Positions 1-6,911 of a stretch of 18,588 bases of DNA are shown piece after piece. The stretch is taken from contig PWUO01000058.1 of assembly GCA_003562555.1 (NCBI GenBank), positions 1 through 18,588 of the forward strand. The letters run 5' to 3'. Numbering within the stretch: position 1 is the first letter of the stretch; every line of letters starts with the position of its first letter. The position numbers and the translations under genes are program-made. Under the pieces are notes generated by a model. It made no database searches, was not told the DNA's origin, and was given only the letters and a program-made list of their open reading frames with translations. The DNA comes from Dehalococcoidia bacterium (GTDB lineage Bacteria; Chloroflexota; Dehalococcoidia; GIF9; AB-539-J10).

Positions 1-393
1 CAGTCCTGGCCGATAGTCCGAGAGGTCGGAGAAGTTCAGTCCATCGGCAATCGACGGAATCCCGTGTTCCTGTGCCCATCGCCACGCGGTGGCATCACGG
101 GCCTTTCTGCAGTGGTAGCAGCGGTCGGGTGGATTCACAGCGAAATGCCTTTGCCCCAGTTCGTCGACTGTCAGTACGTGATGCTCGATGCCGATCTCCT
201 CTGCCAGCGAGTGAGCCATGTCGGTCTCGCTTCGTGGTATCACTGCCGAATTGATCGTCAGTGCTACCGCATCAGGGCCGAGGGCATCGTGTGCAAGCTT
301 CGCGAGCAGGGCGCTGTCCAGCCCACCGGAGAACAGGATGAGGATCCGGCCTCGTGCCGCGATCGCGTTGCGAAGCTCCTCGAACCGGCTCAA
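1..393 (-). CDS. larE: LarE, ATP-dependent sacrificial sulfur transferase (5'-part only, runs off the left edge)
   Basis: LarE AMPylates the carboxylated pyridinium precursor made by LarB and donates sulfur to make the dithiocarboxylate of the nickel-pincer nucleotide (NPN) cofactor. The 131 codons present begin LSRFEELRNAI and show the PP-loop ATPase signature SGGLDS at residues 22-27, followed by a Rossmann-like segment with INSAVIPRSE and the family motif PPDRCYHCRKA. The C-terminal half, where the sulfur-donor cysteine lies in characterised LarE proteins, is outside the window. I chose a TTG start at 393: its TTGA overlaps the larB stop, and AAGGGGG sits 6 nt upstream. No ATG gives a comparable N-terminus. 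It is the third gene of larC-larB-larE and is probably translationally coupled to larB. The assignment is firm; whether the rest of the gene is intact cannot be seen. Confidence 0.93.
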   Translation of the reverse strand, partial: MSRFEELRNAIAARGRILILFSGGLDSALLAKLAHDALGPDAVALTINSAVIPRSETDMAHSLAEEIGIEHHVLTVDELGQRHFAVNPPDRCYHCRKARDATAWRWAQEHGIPSIADGLNFSDLSDYRPGL

Positions 394-1160
394 TGTCGCC
401 CCCTTCGAATCGCGCGCAATATGCGAATCGCTGCTGCCGCCGCGCCAACGGAGTTTCCGATATTCACCACGGTGATGCCCGGGGCGCAGCTCTGCAGCAT
501 GGTCTTGAGGGCCGCCTCTCCCTGTCCTCCGAAGCCGTATCCGACTGGCGTAGGAACGGCCACTACTGGAAGGTCGGTGAGAGAGGCGAGTACCGTTGGC
601 AGTGCACCCTCCATGCCTGCGAAGACAATGAGGACATCTACCCCTTGCATCTTCTGCATGCTCATCACCGGCCGATGAATGCCGGCGACTCCGGCGTCGA
701 AGGAGGTCGCAACACTGGCCCCGAGTTCCTCCAGAAGCAACACGCATTCCTTCGCGTACGGAACATCCGATGTTCCCGCAGTGATGACACCGACGGTTCC
801 CAGTTCCCCGGAGGACTCCCGGCTCGATCCAATGACCATCGCCCTGCCGCCCGAGCGGATGCCGTGAGAGTGAAACGTCTCCTGCAGCCTGACTTCTGCT
901 TCCGAAGGAAGACTCGCAATATAGACCTTTCCCTTTGCCTCCAGCAGACGCGCGACGATGTCGAGCAGGTCCGCCATTGTCTTGCCTTCAGCATACACCA
1001 CCTCGGGAAAACCCAGCCGCTTCTCCCTCTCAAGGTCCAGCATGAAGTGCTCCTGCCCCTTGTAGAACAGTTCGAGGATACGCGCCCCGGCCTCCGACTC
1101 GTCGATCTCGCCCCGATTGAACGCATGAAGGACTTCGTCGAATATCCTGCGCTCAGCCAT
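390..1160 (-). CDS. larB: LarB, nicotinic acid adenine dinucleotide carboxylase/hydrolase of nickel-pincer cofactor synthesis
   Basis: LarB carboxylates the pyridinium ring of NaAD at C5 and cleaves off AMP, giving the first dedicated intermediate of the NPN cofactor. The 256-residue protein has the full family pattern: GFPEVVYAEGKT at 50-61, TAGTSDVPYAKE at 127-138, DAGVAGIHR at 155-163, VFAGMEGALPTV at 179-190, and VPTPVGYG then SCAPGITVVNIGN near 202-236. The C-terminal half resembles the PurE/AIR carboxylase fold. Cys225 in SCAPG probably matches the cysteine reported to form a covalent NaAD adduct in LarB; this is by position only. The ATG at 1160 shares one base with the larC stop (TAATG), so the pair is tightly coupled. 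Length is normal for the family and nothing looks broken. Confidence 0.95.
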   Translation of the reverse strand: MAERRIFDEVLHAFNRGEIDESEAGARILELFYKGQEHFMLDLEREKRLGFPEVVYAEGKTMADLLDIVARLLEAKGKVYIASLPSEAEVRLQETFHSHGIRSGGRAMVIGSSRESSGELGTVGVITAGTSDVPYAKECVLLLEELGASVATSFDAGVAGIHRPVMSMQKMQGVDVLIVFAGMEGALPTVLASLTDLPVVAVPTPVGYGFGGQGEAALKTMLQSCAPGITVVNIGNSVGAAAAAIRILRAIRRGRH

Positions 1161-2527
1161 TACGCGTCCTCCTCACTCACCGCGACGGAACCACCGACGG
1201 CCTCCATGACCATGCGGTAGACCTCCTTGAGGGGTACGCCGGAGTCGGCGCTCAACCGGCGGCATGACTCGTACTCCGGCGATACGTTGACGACCTCACC
1301 TTTGTAGGTGGCCAGTTTGACATGTGCCGTGCCGATATCCGTAGTTACCTCGGTGATACTGCGCTCCGCTTCGTATCGCTCCGGGTAACTGACTCGTACG
1401 CCAATCGTGGTGCTCTCCCTCATCAATGCCTGCACCAGAACGTCCTTGCGATGAAGCTCACCCAGTACGGATACTCTCGTTCCCGGCCGATTCTTCTTCA
1501 TCTGGACTGCGGTGAAAAAGACGTCAAGAGCGCCGTTCTGGTAGAGCGCATCGAGCAGGTTGCTATAGAACTCCGGGTTCATGTCATCGATGTTAGTCTC
1601 CAGCAGCACCAGTCTCTTCGGAGCCTCGGCGGCTGCACTGTATCCCAGAAATCCCCGCAGAACATTGGGCACGTTGGTGTTCCGTCTGCCTGCGCCGTAG
1701 CCGACCCGCTCGACGGTCATGCTGACGGGTGTGAAATCGTCCACGAGATGACGAAGAATCAATGCTCCGGTCGGTGTAACCAGTTCCTTCCTGGTCTCGG
1801 AGAAGGAATCCATCTGGATGGGTACATCCTTGAGCAGTTCCGCAGTCGCCGGCGCGGGCACGGGATACGTGCCGTGTGCCATCCTGACGAAGCCCGTACC
1901 CGTATTCACCATGCCGCAGACCACGCGGTCCACACCCAGCAACTCCAGTCCCTTGACCGCTCCGACTATCTCCACTATGGCATCTATGGCGCCCGCTTCA
2001 TGCAGATGAACCGAATCCACGCTGGTGCCGTGCACCTGAGCTTCGGCCTCGATAAGGGACTGGAACATCTCCGTCGCCTTCGTCCGCGTGGGTTCGGTCA
2101 GACGATCCAGAATCGTGAAGATCTCGTCAATACCAAGGCCCTGACCATGCGGGACAGCCTCATTCTCCGGTTCTTCGTCGGGTTCGTCCTGATGGTCAGG
2201 GTGGCTGTGCACATGGCCGTGATCATCGCCCCCGTGATCGTGTTCATGATCATGTCCGCACTCGCCACAACCGCAGTCGCAGCAGTGATCAAGGTCGTTC
2301 TCATCCTCATCTGCGCCGGTTGGCGGCGTTACCCGTGTGTTGACGGCCGCGATTCCACTCTTGTTGACCTGGCTGACCGCGAGGTCAAAGCGAACCTGCA
2401 GCCGTTCGAGCTCTTCAACGAGTGTAGCCTCGTCGATGCCGAGGTCAAAGAGCAGGCCGAGGAACATGTCCCCCGCGATGCCGGAGAACGGGTCAAGGTA
2501 CAGTACTCGTCCGTGTGCGCCCTGCAC
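1160..2527 (-). CDS. larC: LarC, nickel insertion protein (pyridinium-3,5-bisthiocarboxylate cyclometallase), unsplit form
   Basis: LarC is the CTP-dependent cyclometallase that inserts nickel into the NPN cofactor. The 455-residue product opens with the family signature LYLDPFSGIAGDMFLG at about 9-24, carries HLHEAGAIDAIVEIVGA in the middle, and near residue 310 has LETNIDDMNPEFYSN and then MKKNRPGTRVSVL. All of these are conserved in LarC. It is one continuous frame, unlike the larC1/larC2 arrangement of Lactobacillus plantarum, which needs a frameshift. A Cys/His cluster at about 81-112 (CCDCGCGECG followed by HDHEHDH and HGHVHSH) is a likely nickel-binding loop. The open frame extends to 2650, but AGGAGG lies 6 nt before a GTG at 2527 and the conserved N-terminus begins just after it. 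The upstream extension also crosses the predicted promoter, so 2527 is preferred. It is the first gene of the lar cluster. Confidence 0.94.
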   Translation of the reverse strand: MQGAHGRVLYLDPFSGIAGDMFLGLLFDLGIDEATLVEELERLQVRFDLAVSQVNKSGIAAVNTRVTPPTGADEDENDLDHCCDCGCGECGHDHEHDHGGDDHGHVHSHPDHQDEPDEEPENEAVPHGQGLGIDEIFTILDRLTEPTRTKATEMFQSLIEAEAQVHGTSVDSVHLHEAGAIDAIVEIVGAVKGLELLGVDRVVCGMVNTGTGFVRMAHGTYPVPAPATAELLKDVPIQMDSFSETRKELVTPTGALILRHLVDDFTPVSMTVERVGYGAGRRNTNVPNVLRGFLGYSAAAEAPKRLVLLETNIDDMNPEFYSNLLDALYQNGALDVFFTAVQMKKNRPGTRVSVLGELHRKDVLVQALMRESTTIGVRVSYPERYEAERSITEVTTDIGTAHVKLATYKGEVVNVSPEYESCRRLSADSGVPLKEVYRMVMEAVGGSVAVSEEDA

Positions 2528-2588
2528 TGGTTTCCTCCTTAGTCGCCGCGGCCGAGGTGCCTCACCCGCTGGCTCGTATCTGCCGGTC

Positions 2589-2617
2589 ATTGTAGTGTAG
2601 CGCCTCCCTAGTGTCCA
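2589..2617 (-). promoter_or_regulatory. Predicted promoter of the lar operon (TGGACA - 17 bp - TACAAT)
   Basis: On the minus strand the hexamer TGGACA (2617-2612) matches the sigma-70-type -35 consensus at 5 of 6 positions. It lies 17 bp before TACAAT (2594-2589), 5 of 6 to the -10 consensus. A start near 2582 would leave a leader of about 55 nt before the larC GTG at 2527. It would also exclude the upstream ATG at 2590, which supports the start chosen for larC. No transcript data are available. Confidence 0.5.
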
Positions 2618-2640
2618 CACGACGGTGAACCAGGTACAAT
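2612..2640 (+). promoter_or_regulatory. Predicted promoter of the methyltransferase gene (TGTCCA - 17 bp - TACAAT)
   Basis: TACAAT at 2635-2640 is a good -10 element, 17 bp after TGTCCA (2612-2617), a weak -35 (3 of 6). The -35 hexamer is the same six base pairs used in the opposite direction by the lar promoter. The start would fall near 2647, only about 18 nt before the methyltransferase start codon. Confidence 0.4.
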
Positions 2641-2664
2641 GGAGCCACACTCACGGGGGTGAGT

Positions 2665-3438
2665 ATGATGAACGACTCGGAAGCAGTCATCTACGAGATC
2701 ATGGGTGACCTGTATGGCGCGCTGCCCCGTCAGGGTCCCGGCAGTGCAGAATGCACGCGAAAGGCGTTCTCGATGGTTGGGCCGCTTCCCGAACGGCCGT
2801 ACGTACTGGATGTTGGCTGTGGCACGGGAGGCCAGACCCTTCAGCTCGCGGGTCTGACCGACGGACACATCATCGCTCTGGATGTCTTCGACTGGGCACT
2901 TGACCGGCTTTCAGAGCGGGTGGTGTCATGCGGGCTGACTGACCGGATACGCACGACGAAGCAGTCAATGATGGAGATGGACTTCCCTGATGAGAGTTTC
3001 GACCTCATCTGGTCCGAGGGCGCGCTCTATATCATGGGCTTCGAGAACGCGCTCAGGAAGTGCCGGGAGCTGCTTAAGCCGGGAGGGTTCCTTGCAGCCA
3101 CAGAGGTGTGCTGGTTACGTTCAGATCCCCCGAAGGAAGTCAGGGAGTTCTGGCAGCAGGCATATCCGGATATCAAGACTGTTGCTGACAATGTGCAACT
3201 CGTGAACGACTGTGAATTCGAGATGGTCGGTCAATTCACGCTGCCGGACAGTGCGTGGTGGGACGAGTACTACACGCCGATGCGTGAGTTGCTGCCGTCG
3301 TTGCGCGAGAGGTACGCACATTCATCCGAGGCGCTCGCGCTGCTTGCCGAGAACGAGGCTGAGATGGCGCTTCACGAGAAGTACTCTGCGTGGTACGGAT
3401 ATGAGTTCTTTATCTGCCGACGTCCTGGCAATATGTAG
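2665..3438 (+). CDS. Class I SAM-dependent methyltransferase
   Basis: The protein is a stand-alone Rossmann-fold methyltransferase of about 257 residues, substrate unknown. Motif I, VLDVGCGTGGQT, binds SAM near residue 50. An acidic residue follows in IIALDVFDWALDRL (motif II). The central strand reads PDESFDLIWSEGALYIMG, and the post-motif segment LRKCRELLKPGGFLAATE is typical of the Methyltransf_11/25 families. No membrane segment or second domain is visible. The start could be GTG 2659, ATG 2665 or ATG 2668. GGGGG at 2655-2659 fits either ATG best, and I give 2665. It is transcribed alone, divergently from lar, and faces a convergent gene across a 245-bp gap. A small-molecule or quinone-type substrate is as likely as any other. 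Confidence 0.8.
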   Translation: MMNDSEAVIYEIMGDLYGALPRQGPGSAECTRKAFSMVGPLPERPYVLDVGCGTGGQTLQLAGLTDGHIIALDVFDWALDRLSERVVSCGLTDRIRTTKQSMMEMDFPDESFDLIWSEGALYIMGFENALRKCRELLKPGGFLAATEVCWLRSDPPKEVREFWQQAYPDIKTVADNVQLVNDCEFEMVGQFTLPDSAWWDEYYTPMRELLPSLRERYAHSSEALALLAENEAEMALHEKYSAWYGYEFFICRRPGNM

Positions 3439-3683
3439 CTTTGGCCATGGCGCATGCCGTCCGCGAATACTATCCAGGAAGCAACAGCGGCGGGGAGTTA
3501 TCAATGACATCGCCGCACAGCGTCCAGGAGGGCTGAATCACCGAGCGGCGGTACTCTCCGGCCACTAATTGCAACGAGTGCAGCCGGAAGATCGGCACCA
3601 ATCCGCTTGGTGTTGCCCGTCCTGGAGTAGTACATCACCAGCGCCTGCAACATCCCCTGCCTCCCCGTCCATTCACGTCTGGC

Positions 3684-4889
3684 TCAGACTGTGGCGCCGT
3701 CAGGACTGCTCCGGCGGGACTGCGCCAGTCGCCTCTCGAAGACCACCATCGCGCCAAGTCCGAACAGCGCGGTCGTCAGCGATACCAGGAACCCGAGCAG
3801 CGGTATCGAACGCAGGAGAGTGAGGATGAGCAGCCCGAGCGCCAGCGCTCCGATCATGAACCCCTTCCCCTCCAGCGGCTTCCGGTAGCCGATGATCACG
3901 TGCCCGATGAAGAGGCTGACAGGTAGCTGGGCGAGATACAGCAAAATGCCCCACAGAAGGAGCGTGATGACACCCAGCGGAAGTCCGATAAGCGTGAGAC
4001 AGAGGACGACGGCCGCTATCGGTGTGACGAACAATGCGATTGCGCCCCATCCCGCCACCGGTCCTATATCGGTTCGCGGTGCAGTTGCAGTTCCGGACAT
4101 GCGGCGCGGCGTCAGCAGGATGAGGACGATGCCTGTCAGGAGCGCCATGAGATACCAGGAGACCTTCCAGATGATACTCGTGAACACAGCGAGGGGTGTC
4201 AGTGCCTCGAAATGCCGGAAGGCCCCGTTTCGGATTCTGATGTCGCTTCTCTGGGAGAAGGTGATTTCCCCCTGCACCACATCCGCGGGGATGCTGGCCT
4301 CGTCCCTGCCAGTGTAGATGAGATCGCCGCCGATGGTTGCCCCGGGCATGATGACCAGCGTGCCAACCTCGACGTTCACATCCCCGCCAACGTTTCCCTC
4401 AATGATGAGTTCCTGCGCGCCGCCCCGCACGTCGCCGCCGATGTCGCCTCTGATCACGACAGTACCTGCACCGAAGTACAGATCCTGGCCGACAGCACCT
4501 CCTGACTCCAGTGTAAATACGCTGCTTCCCACCAGCAGGTCTCGATCCACACGTCCCGTCAATTGGACCGTGGAGCCGGCTGTGCGGGCTCCACGTGCGA
4601 TAATGCCGTCGATCACGATAGATTCTCCGGCAGCGGACAGCCCCCCATCGACGCTGCCGCCGATCTGCAGGGTTTCACCCGCTGCGAAGATGTCGCCCAG
4701 TACGACGGCGTTGCTCGAGACAACTCGTCCCGCCATGTACAGGTCGCCGTCTACCTGGTCGTCCTGGCTAAGTGTGATCGTATCGCCGGCCCGTACATCC
4801 GCAGCCAGCGCGGGTGTCGCCGTAACCGCCAGTGCGACAGCGGCGATCGTCATTGCAGTCATTACGCGAAGAAGTCTTCCAGCGAGCAT
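3684..4889 (-). CDS. Secreted bactofilin-like (polymer-forming) protein with C-terminal membrane helices
   Basis: The 401-residue product has a classical signal peptide, with RLLR then a hydrophobic core and a likely cleavage after TPALA at residue 29. About 200 residues of short beta-helix repeats follow, with hydrophobic/Gly periodicity such as GDIFAAGETLQIGGSVDGG, VIDGIIARGARTAG and IIEGNVGGDVNVEVG, as in the bactofilin/polymer-forming family. The C-terminal third is strongly hydrophobic, with about four to six membrane segments (for example SWYLMALLTGIVLILL and GFLVSLTTALFGLGAMVVF). The start at 4889 is set by GGAGG 6 nt upstream and by the signal peptide; the longer open frame to 5147 lacks both. 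A scaffold anchored in the membrane with its beta-helix outside the cytoplasm is the simplest reading, but the role is unknown. Confidence 0.82.
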   Translation of the reverse strand: MLAGRLLRVMTAMTIAAVALAVTATPALAADVRAGDTITLSQDDQVDGDLYMAGRVVSSNAVVLGDIFAAGETLQIGGSVDGGLSAAGESIVIDGIIARGARTAGSTVQLTGRVDRDLLVGSSVFTLESGGAVGQDLYFGAGTVVIRGDIGGDVRGGAQELIIEGNVGGDVNVEVGTLVIMPGATIGGDLIYTGRDEASIPADVVQGEITFSQRSDIRIRNGAFRHFEALTPLAVFTSIIWKVSWYLMALLTGIVLILLTPRRMSGTATAPRTDIGPVAGWGAIALFVTPIAAVVLCLTLIGLPLGVITLLLWGILLYLAQLPVSLFIGHVIIGYRKPLEGKGFMIGALALGLLILTLLRSIPLLGFLVSLTTALFGLGAMVVFERRLAQSRRSSPDGATV

Positions 4890-5012
4890 GCGCTCCTCCG
4901 GATGCAGTCCAGGGTTTATCGTCTGGTCTGACTGCACCGCAATCGAGGATACCGCAACGGCAGTCACGCTGCAACATGGAATTCGGAGGAGCGAACGAAC
5001 CGCGAGGACAGG

Positions 5013-5046
5013 ACTGGGGAGCGAGGCGATCGCCTCGCTCCCCAGT
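5013..5046. repeat. 34-bp perfect palindrome between two membrane-protein genes
   Basis: Bases 5013-5046 are a perfect inverted repeat with no spacer; the arms run ACTGGGGAGCGAGGCGA and its exact complement. It starts 6 nt after the stop codon of the DUF5684 gene, read on the minus strand. As RNA it could form a very stable hairpin at the end of that transcript. There is no T-run on either side, so a simple intrinsic terminator is not shown. A transcript-end stabiliser or one copy of a dispersed palindromic element are alternatives. Only one copy is in the window. Confidence 0.7.
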
Positions 5047-5052
5047 ACGATT

Positions 5053-5412
5053 TCAGTCAGTGAAGGCAACGATGCCGGGGATAACCAGGTTGGCAATTGG
5101 GATGAGCAGGAGAATGGCCAGCCAGCCCGGCTTGTTGCGCGCCTCACATATCTTCCACGCCACGATGATTCCCAGGACTATGTTGACGATCGGTATGAGG
5201 AAGAGGAATATCCACCACCATGGCTTACCTGCGATCTGGAGGGCGAGTATGTACTGCGCGATGGGTATCCATGCGAGCCAAGGGTTCGCCGTGTTCGTCT
5301 TCTGCGCGATGATGTAGAGGCACAGCGCCAACCAGATGTACACTGCGATTCCGGCGAAACTACCCAGCCCGGAGGAGAGAAACGCGAACCCGTTCCAGGG
5401 CATTACTTCCAT
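5053..5412 (-). CDS. DUF5684-type small multi-pass membrane protein
   Basis: The 119-residue product is almost entirely hydrophobic, with about three to four membrane helices. It carries the repeating pattern of the DUF5684 family: IIAQKTNTANPWLAWIPIAQ, IAGKPWWWIFLFLIPIVN, ARNKPGWLAILLLIPIANL and IPGIVAF. The family is widespread in bacteria and archaea with no established function, and some members are fused to signal-peptidase-like proteins. The open frame reaches 5466, but AAGGAGG is placed 6 nt before the ATG at 5412 and the homologous part begins there. The bactofilin-like gene lies 163 bp downstream on the same strand, separated by the palindrome at 5013-5046, so co-transcription is possible but not certain. 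Confidence 0.8.
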   Translation of the reverse strand: MEVMPWNGFAFLSSGLGSFAGIAVYIWLALCLYIIAQKTNTANPWLAWIPIAQYILALQIAGKPWWWIFLFLIPIVNIVLGIIVAWKICEARNKPGWLAILLLIPIANLVIPGIVAFTD

Positions 5413-5600
5413 TTGGACCTCCTTGGATTTTCCGGCAATGGTACACGACGTGGCGGATGAAGCCAATGGCGGATGTTGCCGGGTGGTGGCAGCAGGACTG
5501 GCTGTCTCTCACTCACCGCCGTACAATGAGATAAGCGCTGCCTTCGTGGCAGATAAAGGGCATGAATCTTTGTTTGGTGAATGAAGGAGGACGAAGGAAG

Positions 5601-6389
5601 ATGACGGACCCGTTCAGTCTCAAGGGTAAGGTCTCGCTGGTGACAGGAGGTAATGGTGGTATCGGCAAGGGTATTGCCGAGGGACTCGCGATGAAAGGCA
5701 GCACCATTGTCGTTGCGGGACGTGACAGGGAGAAGACCGCCGCAGCAGTGGATGAGATGCGCTCGCGATTCAAGGTCAAGGCGATGGGCCTTTCGTTCGA
5801 CGTCTGTGATACGTCCAGCATTGAGAGCGGAATCCAGAAGGTGCTCAAGAGGTACGGTAGGATCGACGTGCTGGTGAACAACGCGGGCGTCAATATCCGT
5901 AAGATGCCTCAGCACTATTCACCAGAGGAATGGGACACTGTGATGGACACGAACCTCAAGGGAGCGTTCCTCTGCTGTCAGGCCGTGTATCCGACAATGA
6001 AGGAGCAGGGCAAGGGAAAGATCATCAATATCGGCTCGATGACATCGCTGTTCGGGCTTGGCAAGGCCGTTCCGTATGCCTGCAGCAAGATGGGGATACT
6101 CTCGATGACCTACTCCCTGGCGCTTGCGTGGGCGAGGGATAACATCTATGTGAATTGCATCCTGCCCGGATGGATCGACACGCCATTGTCGGTCAGTGCC
6201 CGAAGGGATCTTCCTGGTTTGGGAGAGTTCGTGGAGGAGCGCACCCCGATCGGCCGGTGGGGGCAGCCAACTGATTTCATGGGTGTGGCGGCGTTTCTCG
6301 CCAGCGATGCGTCTGACTTCGTCACGGGCGAGTACTTGAGGGTTGACGGTGGATGGGCGCAGCACACCAATACGGTCAGTTTCACGTAA
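5601..6389 (+). CDS. Short-chain dehydrogenase/reductase (FabG / gluconate 5-dehydrogenase type)
   Basis: A classical SDR of 262 residues that would carry out NAD(P)-dependent oxidation or reduction of a hydroxy/keto substrate in the cytoplasm. The cofactor motif TGGNGGIG is at 15-22, the NNAG motif at 93-96, and the catalytic set is complete: Asn118, Ser146, Tyr159 and Lys163 (YACSK). The C-terminal DGGW ends a normal Rossmann domain. Sequence style (FSLKGKVSLVTGG, MDTNLKGAF, INIGSM) resembles the gluconate 5-dehydrogenase / 3-oxoacyl reductase group, but the substrate cannot be fixed. The ATG at 5601 is chosen because AAGGAGG and GGAAG precede it and homologues begin with this MTDPFSLKGK-type N-terminus. 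A TACAAT at 5522-5527 may be its -10, without a convincing -35. Confidence 0.88.
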   Translation: MTDPFSLKGKVSLVTGGNGGIGKGIAEGLAMKGSTIVVAGRDREKTAAAVDEMRSRFKVKAMGLSFDVCDTSSIESGIQKVLKRYGRIDVLVNNAGVNIRKMPQHYSPEEWDTVMDTNLKGAFLCCQAVYPTMKEQGKGKIINIGSMTSLFGLGKAVPYACSKMGILSMTYSLALAWARDNIYVNCILPGWIDTPLSVSARRDLPGLGEFVEERTPIGRWGQPTDFMGVAAFLASDASDFVTGEYLRVDGGWAQHTNTVSFT

Positions 6390-6432
6390 CGCGCAAGACG
6401 GTGAGGGGCGATGTTGTGGCTGCACGAGTGAT

Positions 6433-6461
6433 TTGCGTGCCGTTCCACACGCCACTATAGT
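6433..6461 (+). promoter_or_regulatory. Predicted promoter of the gerW-DUF2953 operon (TTGCGT - 17 bp - TATAGT)
   Basis: TTGCGT (6433-6438) and TATAGT (6456-6461) are spaced exactly 17 bp; the -10 matches consensus at 5 of 6 positions. A start near 6468 would give a leader of about 54 nt before the ATG at 6522. It separates this operon from the SDR gene that ends at 6389. Confidence 0.5.
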
Positions 6462-6521
6462 TAGTGATGAGCGACGGCGACCATCGCGTACGTCCGTCGG
6501 GAGTGGATCAGGAGGTCTGAG

Positions 6522-6908
6522 ATGCTTGACGATGTCGAGAAGCTGTTGAGAACCACCGCTGATGAGCTGGAGAAGATGCTCAGCAGCAAGACGGTCATGG
6601 GTGAACCGGTGACCGTAGGCGACACCACCATTGTGCCCCTTCGGAGTGCAGGGTTCTGGTTCGGCACCGCCGGCGGCGGTGGTAAGGGTGGCGACAAGTC
6701 AGCCGGGGAGGGTCAAGGGGAGGCTGCGGGCAGCAGTGGTGCTGGTGGAGTCAAGCCGGTCGCTGTGCTCATTATCGACAAGAGTGGCGTGAGGATCGAG
6801 CCCATGAAGGGCAGCCTTGCCCAGATGGCGGAACAGATCAATGAGGCTATCCCCAAGGTGGAGAAGGTGATCCGCGGCAGGAAATCCTCCCAGTCGAGTG
6901 AAGGATAA
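6522..6908 (+). CDS. ytfJ: GerW (YtfJ) family protein
   Basis: The 128-residue product matches the GerW/YtfJ family. The N-terminal region (LLRTTADELEKMLSSKTVMGEPVTVGDTTIVPL) is followed by a glycine-rich stretch at about 46-78 and a conserved segment (VAVLIIDKSGVRIEP) near residue 85. In Bacillus subtilis YtfJ/GerW is a sporulation/germination protein encoded beside ytfI, and homologues also occur in non-sporulating bacteria with no clear role. Here it is followed after 3 nt by a DUF2953 (YtfI-like) gene, the same pairing as in Bacillus. AGGAGGT lies 6 nt before the ATG. No signal peptide is visible. Confidence 0.85.
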   Translation: MLDDVEKLLRTTADELEKMLSSKTVMGEPVTVGDTTIVPLRSAGFWFGTAGGGGKGGDKSAGEGQGEAAGSSGAGGVKPVAVLIIDKSGVRIEPMKGSLAQMAEQINEAIPKVEKVIRGRKSSQSSEG

Positions 6909-6911
6909 TAC

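Noticed and set aside
354..1220. 288-codon open frame on plus, opposite larB
   Set aside because: It is antisense to a clearly conserved larB, shows no recognisable motif, and is the usual shadow of GC-rich coding sequence.
2528..2650. N-terminal extension of LarC to an upstream ATG
   Set aside because: AGGAGG immediately before GTG 2527, the family N-terminus and the promoter position all favour the shorter protein.
3591..3616. Imperfect hairpin (CACCAA/TTGGTG) between the methyltransferase and bactofilin-like genes
   Set aside because: Six-base stem, more than 150 bp from either stop codon of the plus gene, no T-run.
5026..5033. GCGATCGC octamer as a cyanobacterial HIP1 site
   Set aside because: It is the centre of the larger palindrome and occurs once; gene content gives no support for a cyanobacterium.
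4318..5460. 380-codon open frame on plus across the bactofilin-like and DUF5684 genes
   Set aside because: Low-complexity Ser/Pro/Thr-rich translation opposite genes with signal peptide, repeats and ribosome sites; a shadow.
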